A DNA stretch of 64,000 bases from Osedax fenrisi (lineage: Eukaryota; Annelida; Polychaeta; Sabellida; Siboglinidae). The stretch lies in contig OZ025239.1 in assembly GCA_964019155.1 (NCBI GenBank), positions 101,680,298 to 101,744,297 on the forward strand, in the 5' to 3' direction. This document shows positions 44,148-64,000 of this stretch, piece by piece. Within the stretch, counting starts at the first letter, position 1. The number at the start of each line of letters is the position of its first letter. Below the pieces are notes generated by a model. The model was not told the DNA's origin and made no database searches. It saw nothing but the letters and a program-made list of their open reading frames with translations. The position numbers and the translations under genes were made by a program.

Positions 44148-44774
44148 TATTACAATATTATTCTTATACAATTATAATGCTATTATTATTGCCATGAAAC
44201 CGAATAAAGGTAACTATTGATAACGGATTAAAGTAAGCATTCACATGTGAAATAGATTTTAAATGAAGATAAATCTGATAATGTATACATGTACATATCT
44301 GTAGAATCTATATACGATATGTGTACGCCTGTATTTAATAGCGTGATTCTACATACACCCGTATCGTAACATAAGTGTTACATATGTATACCTGTAGGTA
44401 AGTTTGCAGAAGTAGCGAATAAAATGTTGTTTACGTAATATTCGTTAAAGAATAATACAATAATTGATTTACTAAATTAAAAGTCAATAACACACCTAGT
44501 TATCCAGTTACTGACATGGTGTGGACAGAGAATGTTATATAACGTGGTGATAATGCGAGATTAAGTAAGGAGATGGCAGTACTAAGGAGAGAGCGCGAGG
44601 TATATAGATATGTGATGCCTTATTATAGTGGAGGTAGTATGATAGATTAGAGGTGTTATAAGTGCGATCGCCCTGCCATCTAGCGGTGGGGTTTAGAATT
44701 AGGGGTCGGTCTACCTTCACAGGTCAACGTGATGGGAGAGGCATGTTTAGTTTATGATTACCCTACGTCCGTGG

Positions 44775-45043
44775 TAGGGATGTAAATGATGCCGAGCTTT
44801 TGATGCCGAGTCGAGACTATTGGTTTTTGATGCCGAGCCGAGACTTTCATTTTCGGGAAAAAAACGAGCCCAGGCCGAGCCGAGACTCTAGCCAAACGAG
44901 CCCGAGCCGAACCGAGACTCTAGCCAAACGAGCCCGAGCCGAGTTGAGACTCTAACAAAACGAGCCCGAGCCGAGTTGAGACTTTAGGTAACTGAGACTG
45001 AGACTGCATCATGTTTTAGAATTTAGCATCATTTACATCCCTA
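44775..45043. mobile_element. hAT-type MITE with CGAGCCCGAGCCGAG repeats
   Basis: Ends TAGGGATGTAAATGATGC and (complement) TAGGGATGTAAATGATGC. Octamers GTCCGTGG and GTCTGTAG flank it (6 of 8). The interior has four copies of a ~27-bp GACTCTAGCCAAACGAGCCC-type repeat. 269 bp. Confidence 0.82.
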
Positions 45044-45343
45044 GTCTGTAGTAAATGTACAATACTACTAATGTTCTTATCGAGATGGCAAGGAGAACGC
45101 TACTAATATATTCATAGTTTTAGACCAATAAGAATGCGTTAGCCGAGACTTAGTGTATTACGCCAATGTAACGTACTGTAACGCCCTGTACACCAAGCAG
45201 ACTGACTAGTTGGCTAACTGGAACACACGTACAATACCCTAGAACAGTGATCGATAACATTTTGTTGATAATTCTTAATTTAAAAATATATCATGACCCA
45301 ATGAAAACATTCAGTTTTTATTATTAAACTTTAGTTATAATGT

Positions 45344-46447
45344 ATGACTCGTGATTCATGCGTAATATTTTTTTTTAAACGTCTTGAAGATATTGGTATT
45401 GTAGGTATTTCTCTAGCTTGGGTTAAATTGTACCTATCTGAAAGAACATTTTCGATAAAAATTGATAACCATTATTCATCTACTTGTAAAATGTATTATG
45501 GAGTGCCCAAAGTTTCTGTATTAGGGCCATTACTATTTTCTCTGTATATCTTACCTCTTAACAATATTATATATAATTTTCCATCTGTAAAATATCAAAT
45601 TTTTGCTGATGATATTCAATTGTATATTGAGCTTCCAGTAATGGCCAATTCATCTGATAATGTAGCTCTAATTGATTGTATTAATATGGTTAAAAATTGG
45701 TTTTTACAAAATAGCTTAATGTTGAATATGAATAAAACTCAACTTCTAAATATATCTAGAACATCATCAGTTTTTCCTTCTATCATAATTGATTCTATCA
45801 CAATTGTTCCTTGCAATAATGTTAAAAACCTTGGTTTTATTTTTGATGATAACCTACATTTCTCCGATCAGATAGCTAATGTGTGTAAATCAAATAATTA
45901 TCAATTATTTAAAATACGATCAATTAGGAAATTATTACCTTTTAGAATTTCTAAAATGTTAATAGAATCATTAGTTATGTCACGTATAAATTATTGTTGT
46001 TCTCTATATTATGGCCTTACTGCTACTTCTACTAAATCCTTAAATAGAATCATTAGATCATCGATAAGAGTGTTACATCGTGTACAATTATATGACCATG
46101 AATCAGTCAATTATCACTTATTTAATTATAAATGGTTAAATATGTATCAGAGATCTACCTTCAGTAATTTAAAACTAATTTTTAAGGTACTGAAGAATTG
46201 TCTTCCGAGTTATTTGAATGAAATTATACAATTCAAAGTTTACAAGAGGAATTCCTCTAAGATTAATCTAAGAAACGCGTCTACTCGGTTATTACAATAG
46301 AGGAATTACAAGCTATCGAGATATGTAAAACGTTCTTTCAGTGTAGCTGCAGCCGACCAATGGAATGCGCTACCTGTAGGACTAAGAACTAATGTCAATT
46401 ATTCGTATTGTAAATCTAACTTATTGTTATTAATTGATAAACATTAA
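45344..46447 (+). mobile_element. CR1/L2-like LINE 3' half, almost intact frame
   Basis: One plus-strand frame with a single internal TAG (46298-46300). It runs from VKLYLSERTFSIKI through YYGVPKVSVLGPLLFSLYIL, the catalytic FADDIQLY (about 45603-45626), LNRIIRSSIRVLHRVQLYDH and KRSFSVAAADQWNALPVGLR to a stop at 46447. The endonuclease part is missing (5' truncation). The tail holds AATAAA and ATTCATTCAT. The youngest-looking LINE here. Confidence 0.9.
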
Positions 46448-46554
46448 TTTTATTATTTTCAACTGATTTATATTTGTTTGTGTAATATGTTATTTTTTAT
46501 ACTTTTTATATATCTAACGTTATTTTTGTGTATAAATAAACATTCATTCATATA

Positions 46555-46592
<38 letters not shown>

Positions 46593-46699
46593 TATTTTCA
46601 TATATATTGAATGTATGTTAATAATAGTGAGAAGCTTTAGCTTGGAACACACCCTATATGTATACATAGCATTGCACGTTATATGCAAGTCTAAGATAA

Positions 46700-47110
46700 A
46701 CTTACCACTTAAAAGAATACTATTTGTAGCAACCGTAGAAAGTGTATTAACCTATGGATCTTAGTCATGGACACTGGCTGTTCAACAGCAGAAATCACTG
46801 GATGGCACATATACGCGAATGCTTCGTAAAGCCCTAAATATATCTTGGCAAGAATATTCCACAAATAAAAATGTGTATGGTAAACTATAGGTATACCTCT
46901 TGTTTCATATAAAATAAAATTCAGAAGGATGAGAATGGCTGGTCACTGTATACGGCATCCGGAACTATCAACACACCAGCTAATTGTATGGGAACCCACA
47001 CAAGGCATAGCTAACAGAGGTCGCCGACGATTGAACTATATTGATATGTTAAAAAAGGATACTGGTATCCTAGAGATATATCTGACGGTAGTTGACTTAT
47101 ACTGATGCTC
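46700..47110 (+). mobile_element. RTE-like LINE C-terminal fragment
   Basis: QQQKSLDGTYTRMLRKALNI-SWQEYSTNKNVYG and, one frameshift later, RMRMAGHCIRHPELSTHQLI-VWEPTQGIANRGRRRLNYID. Same type as the minus-strand LINE at 48745-49800. Confidence 0.8.
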
Positions 47111-47324
47111 GAATAGACGATGAAGATCATCCTCGAAATTAAGCAAGTAAGCAAAAAGTTAATAAGAATATCAGACATTATTATTATTATTATATATAGG
47201 GTTGTTCTTGAACGGGTTTTAAATACTAGATTATATAAAATACTTATAAGATAGGTATTTAGATAAGTAAGTCTGGCTGTAGCGCGAGCGGAATACAAAG
47301 TACGCGGCGTACTACACGACGGCA

Positions 47325-47667
47325 TATCACGTGATCATACGTTACCAGTCGTTACGTAACTAGTGCTGCGCTGATTAGCGATGACGTAACCGATTACGCA
47401 ACACCACGTGGTGTACAGCGAGCGCCGCACCTTCGTGTCAAAGGGGGCGTATCGCAAACGTAAGCGTTATTGTCGTATACGAGAATATAGTGCCGCTAGT
47501 AGTAGGTAGTAGTATTAGTTGTATAGATCACACACACACGAGCGCACGCACGAACGCACATACGAGCGCATACCCACACATGCGTACACACGCGCCTACC
47601 ACAGCAGTAGTATTCGATCTATAGACGAACCCCTCGGATATTAGGCGTTACTCTGAATCAATCATAA
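47325..47667 (+). promoter_or_regulatory. GC-rich promoter-like region and 5' UTR of the calmodulin-like gene
   Basis: About 340 bp much richer in G, C and CpG than its surroundings, directly before the ATG exon. It contains CACGTG (47325 and 47404 areas), TGACGTAAC (CRE-like half site), the palindrome GTTACGTAAC and a CA/CG-rich tract. No clear TATA box. Function is inferred from position. Confidence 0.45.
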
Positions 47668-58763
<11,096 letters not shown>

Positions 58764-59510
58764 TGTAATGAGAAAGCTAAAACATTGACCTATATAGGTA
58801 CCGTCTATATAGGTCAATGGATGCGATGACGTAATAATATTCTGTGATGTAACTATGAGATAATGCTTGTCTTTTAATAGGATCAACATTAAATAGTTAA
58901 TGTGTATTGTCCGCTGAGAACTTGTCATTGTTCAGTATTATATCTAATACACTCGGTATACAACCTGATATTGTCAATGATAATGTGTTGTTATCGACTA
59001 CTGTGTATTGTTTATGATGTCAGCCAATTTGATTGCTAATAAATTGCTAAGATAGGAATGTTGCCTAGATATATGTTATATCGAACAATCATTCAAACAT
59101 TCCTTCTGTCATCTACATATGTGTGTTATGCTAATAAGAATTATATCATACATTGTAATAAATATAGAAATTATTCATTCTTTTCTAATCTAGTATTTCT
59201 ATTTGATTACAAACTTTTATTTTATCCGTAGTTAAATATTATTTTAATTATTTAATTTATATAATCATCTTTATCGGTAGTTTCCCATTAGTCGTAGCAT
59301 TACTAAATAGTAAAGGATCACTTGTACCTAATGGAACATCATATTCTATATGATTTAGATTAGATCTACTACCTATAGGTATATAGATACCTATTGTTTT
59401 CTATTATGTAGACAATATGTAATGGATTATAAATAATAACTTTAAATGACACAAGTTTAAAAATAGGTGACTGCGATGTGAATACATAACTCTTACATAA
59501 CTCTAACAGA

Positions 59511-59828
59511 TTTATTGTTATTGTTATTTTTATTTGGTGGAGTCCTTTCATCCCATCCAGGAACTTAAATGAAGTTTTCACTTATAACCATATATAGCTC
59601 TAGAGATTATTCTTATTAGATCTAATGTCCCTTCGAAGCCGCTCTCATGTTAAGGTATCAGTGGTTTTAACCAAAGCCGATCATTTATTTATACACAATT
59701 ATATAAGATCACTTCTAAATAATATTTTAAGACCATTTTATAAAATTAATTAATGGTCCGGACGAGGCTCGAACCCATGTCCTACTGTTTGTGTGTCTGA
59801 CGCCTTAGCCACTGAGCCACACAGGCAG
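59511..59828 (-). mobile_element. tRNA-derived SINE, family A, minus-strand copy
   Basis: Complete in reverse: TTATTGTTATTGTTATTTTT tail, GGTGGAGTCCTTTCATCCCA, GTCCCTTCGAAGCCGCTCTC, GAGGCTCGAACCC (B box) and CTTAGCCACTGAGCCACACA (A box). Confidence 0.92.
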
Positions 59829-60780
59829 TTATTGTAGTTATATAAGTATGTATATCTAGGTATACCTAGTATATTTATATATCCGGCATTAATCATATTC
59901 TCACTTATAGCAGAAGACTATTCATTATTATTAATGTAATTAATAAAACTATATTAATGAACCAGATATACAAGTTTTTATTTCTAAATAAATAAGAAAT
60001 TTTTAAAATACTAAATATTTATTATGTTAATTTTACTTCATGAAGAGTTTTAATTATTCTAATAATTGGGGACATCTTTGAGAATTAAGATATTATTAAC
60101 CGATTGGCTTATAATTATCGACAGGCTACATTAGTATAACCAAGGGTATAATCTATAACACATATGTTGTTACCGATTTGTGTTGGTAATAACTCTTGAA
60201 ATTTATAATTCTAATATTAGATTTAAAATAAATTTATAGGATTTATATAAATATATTATATTATTTTTAACATAAAATAAAATCTTATAATATATATTCT
60301 ACACTAAATATAAAGTTACATGCAGGATAACACAATATGAATCCTAAACACAGTCTTCCAAAACACAATGTTATTCATTATTTAACATATATGTATAATT
60401 TATTATTATATCATATATTGACATAAAATTTTATATAATTATATCTTAGTGGAGTAAAACTAATATGCAATATTCTTAGAATTAGAAAATCGGCTTAGTT
60501 TTAATAATCTATTTTATAATCCAAAAAATTATTAATAATTTATTTTTAAGATATATTGTAGCAAAAATATAAAGATAAATTATACATATGCAATTTCGAA
60601 TGTAAAGAATCTGTGTTATTTGTAATCATTGAGTTTAGTATATTTACTATATTTCCTATATTAAAATATATACATTTTTAAATAACACATCATGATGGAC
60701 TGCAGTCCTATATTAATAAATAAGTATCAACTATTTACATAGAAAAATATCATTACATGCTGCCTGTAATTTATACTTCA
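59829..60780. other. AT-rich DNA without recognised features
   Basis: No splice-bounded frames, tandem repeats or terminal repeats seen. Confidence 0.45.
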
Positions 60781-60789
60781 GAATATAGA

Positions 60790-61140
60790 GTGATTCATCA
60801 TTAATGAAAAGTATTTTGTAAAGAAAATGTGAAAGAATGAAGCTAAAGGGAAAATAAATAGATTTGTATCATCAGAAAATGGTAAATTTATTTTCTGTGG
60901 AATATTCAATAATTAATACAAAGTAGTGATCCAAGAATATAACCTTGAGCCATCCATAATTAATATTATAAATATAAGAATAACTTTTATTATATTGAAT
61001 ACATTGTTTTCTTCTATCTTAAAGATAGATAGTCATTAAGGGGTATAAGTATTATTATGGAATACCATTCTTAAGTGTTTTAATAAGAATAACATGGTTG
61101 AATTATTTAAATCCTAACATTTTAATGCAGATATTCTAGG
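60790..61140 (-). mobile_element. Very degraded LINE RT
   Basis: The minus strand keeps LNDYLSLR (about 61045-61025), AQGYILGSLL (about 60950-60920, from PQGSVLGPLL) and FSDDTNLFI (about 60880-60855, the catalytic YADD block). Stops intervene. Confidence 0.55.
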
Positions 61141-61149
61141 TTTAAACCT

Positions 61150-62265
61150 TTAATTTATAAAAACCAATTAATTTAATTAAACTATAGATATATTAAATAT
61201 CAATACAAAGTTCTAAGTTGAATTGAATCATTGAAAATAATAAAATTTAAACTTTAGAAATTAAATATTAAACTTAGAGAAAATAATTTCAATAGAAAAT
61301 TAAGACAATCAAAAAGACATGCATAATATGTATATATTATTAAATAAAAATGTATATATTATATATATAAATATTTAAAATAAATATAAAAAAATTGCAC
61401 TTAATTTCATTATGAACGTTTATTTTCTTAATGATGCGTAAGTGAAGAATCATTTAGTCATTTAGTCAACTTATTAATGCTTAATTGCATTTACAATTTA
61501 TGGAATGATAATAAAATTGTATATATATACATTAAATGGTTTATAAATGTATGTATAATGATGAAAATAAGGATATATATTATATAATATTATATCTGGA
61601 TAACAAATAAAATGCAAACGAAAATTAGATTACAATTATTATAAGCATTTTATATTATAAAGGACATACGTCCTTGACAAAAGATAACATGGCAATGTTG
61701 ATAATAAGGTATCATTATAAAATATGAATACGAATAATAAAACAATATTAAAATAAAGTATAATACATATAATTCAAAATTAACTAATTAGTAATAATTA
61801 TTATCAATTAACGCATGTCTATATATAATGATATAAAACTTCTTATAATATTTGTATAATATAATATATTTCTATAGCATATTCTATAGCATTAATATAT
61901 TGAAATGGTGATATTGGAGGAGTTAGTTTAGTAGGATGTGGTTCGTGAAAAGATGAGCGAATATGAGATCATCAAAATAAAACAAGTTACGATATGTAAT
62001 TCACTGATTAGTAATCAATGAATAGATTACACTTAATAAAGTACACTGAATAGAGTACACTGAAAAGAGTACACTGAATATAGAAACGATAACAGTAATT
62101 GGCATAATAGGGGACAACATCGTTGTGGTTACACAATGTATCCACAATGTATTCAGTGTATCTGGAAGCACTATTTGAACATATTAGGCGAGAGGGACAG
62201 AGTAGGCGAGTGAGGTAGGGGTCAAGAGTTCGGAGAGAAGGTAGGTACAGGGGTCAAGAGTTCAC
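61150..62265. other. AT-rich DNA; small tandem at 62038-62084
   Basis: AGTACACTGAATAG-like unit three times at 62038-62084. Nothing else recognised. Confidence 0.5.
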
Positions 62266-62400
62266 CAGCAAGGGTAACACGTGTAACACCATGAATCTAC
62301 TGCTCTTGTCGAGGTAAGACTGCCGTACAATGGAGACAGCCTGGCCATGCGTTACGGATGTCATGTCTTTACCGTCCAATGTCCTTATCACCATTCCTTT
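62266..62400 (-). CDS. Exon encoding part of a PDZ domain
   Basis: Minus-strand phase 0-0 exon of 45 codons between acceptor TTACTAG and donor GTGAAC. It reads KGMVIRTLDGKDMTSVTHGQ, then AVSIVRQS and RFMVLHVLP. The [VI]-x(3)-[LV]-[DN]G-x-x-[MV]-x(3)-[TS]H-x-x-AV-x-[IL][VL]R signature is the second half of a PDZ domain (strand D, helix B, last strand). GC-rich compared with flanks. The rest of the gene was not found here; upstream exons would be beyond the right edge. Confidence 0.6.
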
Positions 62401-62419
62401 CTAGTAACGCAGTAGTTTT

Positions 62420-62422
62420 CAT

Positions 62423-62454
<32 letters not shown>

Positions 62455-63430
62455 TATTTGTATTGATATGTATTACATGATTTACTAATGAATCCATGTG
62501 GATATATTTTGTATAACTATTGATCAATTTATGCATAGATCCAATTACACAAGATGTTTCCCCATGAATTCGACAAGCATATATATATTATAATAGATAA
62601 TTTATAATTAATGATGTTAGTTGATATTATTCATAATTTATATTAATAATGAAAAAAAAATTTGTTTCGTCGAAAAAATGTATATGGAATGAACATTTTA
62701 AATTGGAATTATTTTATATATACATTTATATATTGTTGATATAAATAAATCTATACATGACAATTATAAGTTATATACTAGTTATATATACTATATATTT
62801 ATACACTTTAAATAATTTTTAAATTTTAACTAAATTTAACTATTTATTCCTATTTTAATTATTATCACTTAATTTACATTATACTTTATTGAAAGTAATT
62901 ATTTTAAACTAAAATGTATGTTAAATTACTTAATTATAAGATTATTATTAATATAAATTCTTACAATTAGTTTTGTGTACTGTAAGAATTTAGTATGATT
63001 TAGTTTTAATAATTGTAGTTAATAAAAATAAGTTATAATATATAAAAATGTATTATACATAGTGTAAGTGATTTTTTAATTTAATTTTAAAACAATACGA
63101 TAAATACAAATATAAGATAAATACAAATATAAGATAAATACCTATAAAAACAAAGTAGATTTATAAAATATATTATTAATTTTGATTTTATCTAAAAATG
63201 TATCAAAGTATACATATATAATCATTTATATTTATATTTATAACTCATTCACATTTATAGTATCATTATTTAACAACAATTTTTTTTTAAATAGCTGAAT
63301 TGTGTACACTAATATTGTTTACATTCTATTACACTGTGTAAACACTTTCTCTATTAATATGTTCTATTTATAGCTCATTTTTAATCACTCAATTAGACAA
63401 TATAACTCAATTTCCTAGAAATAATAAATT
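62420..63430. other. AT-rich DNA without recognised features
   Basis: (TA)n at about 62428-62450 and AATACAAATATAAGATA twice at 63101-63138. No coding signal. Confidence 0.45.
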
Positions 63431-63439
63431 AGCTACATT

Positions 63440-63960
63440 ACCAGTCATAAACTAGATAATAGATAATATCACTGCATCATGTAATCACTGTAAATCTAGT
63501 CTAAATAATACAGAAACTGATGTAGGTGTTAAATGTTATAGGTGTCATACACATGTACACTATAACCGCCTAAAATATAATAATTCTTTAACATTTAAAT
63601 GGAATAATCGCAACAACCCTCCCAATTATGCTATCCAACTTATGCGTTCTCCTTCATTCTTATATATATATGTCCCAAATTTATTAAATTTAATAATACG
63701 TCACCACCACTACATATAGCAATACAAGTCTCACCAGTGGTGAGTCACCACAACCTAATAACTATATCAACATAGATGAACCTATCTCCCAAACCTACAC
63801 TTTAAATCACATTATGGACAGCATTATTAACATAACATATCAACAAATTAATAACACTAAAATCATAAAAGAACTTATTAAGTTAAATAAGACTAAGCCA
63901 ATTCAATATGGTGATATTGTTATCCTCCTATTCAATATATAACTTTATATTCAATTTTCA
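63440..63960 (+). mobile_element. LINE ORF1 remnant with PHD-like zinc finger
   Basis: The plus strand reads ASCNHCKSSLNNTETDVGVK-CYRCHTHVHYN: C-x2-C ... C-x2-C-x3-H...H, the start of the PHD-like finger found in ORF1 of CR1/L2-like LINEs. A low-complexity Asn-rich tail follows (NITYQQINNTKIIKEL). Frames are broken; continues toward the window edge. Confidence 0.5.
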
Positions 63961-64000
63961 AATTTAAACAAAATATTTTATCAATTTTAATTATTTATTG

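Noticed and set aside
62291..62313. Plus-strand start exon MNLLLLS followed by GTAAGA
   Set aside because: Looks like a signal-peptide exon, but the minus strand of the same bases encodes a good PDZ segment with matching splice sites, which is stronger evidence.

Overview
This is a strongly AT-rich piece of an animal nuclear genome. It carries at least two complete spliced genes, pieces of two or three more, and a dense load of transposable elements, (TA)n tracts and minisatellites. The introns, the metazoan-type calmodulin gene and a secreted protein with a chitin-binding (peritrophin-like) region and a LamG domain, resembling Pif/BMSP matrix proteins, point to an invertebrate. I think a lophotrochozoan such as a mollusc or relative is likely, but this is inference. 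There is no bacterial, phage or organelle signal.

Left part (1-25.5 kb): a long imperfect palindrome opens the window (1-378). A minus-strand gene runs from 25452 to 4101. I reconstruct ten exons: 58, 207, 243, 180, 63, 67, 181, 109, 65 and 81 nt. Their phases agree at every junction and they total 1254 nt, giving 417 residues. The order is signal peptide, TSP1-like module, cysteine-rich chitin-binding-like region, LamG_3-like domain. The introns hold LINEs, SINEs, hAT remnants and MITEs. A 2.9-kb satellite with a 14-bp unit directly abuts the last splice acceptor. It has no C on the + strand, so no G (and no AG) on the sense strand.

Middle part (25.5-47 kb): mostly layered transposons. These include several CR1/L2-like and RTE-like LINE remnants, a family of TA-flanked elements ending in (T)AGGGGA, two elements that share an AT-rich core but have unrelated ends, hAT and Tigger-like MITEs, and tRNA-derived SINEs. 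Cellular coding sequence here is a terminal coiled-coil exon (41816-42264, minus) and a doubtful 47-nt exon near 32.5 kb.

Right part (47-59 kb): a plus-strand calmodulin paralogue in six exons encoding exactly 149 residues. Exon 1 encodes only the start Met and lies beside a GC-rich promoter-like region. Its introns contain an array of twelve CACGTG boxes, a ~230-copy GTA tract inside a palindrome, and a 30-bp-period minisatellite running up to the exon 4 acceptor.

Far right (59-64 kb): a minus-strand SINE, LINE remnants and one minus-strand exon encoding part of a PDZ domain (62266-62400). The most noteworthy pattern is that tandem arrays lie immediately upstream of splice acceptors of six exons across the two complete genes. 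Three of these arrays are AG-free on the sense strand.
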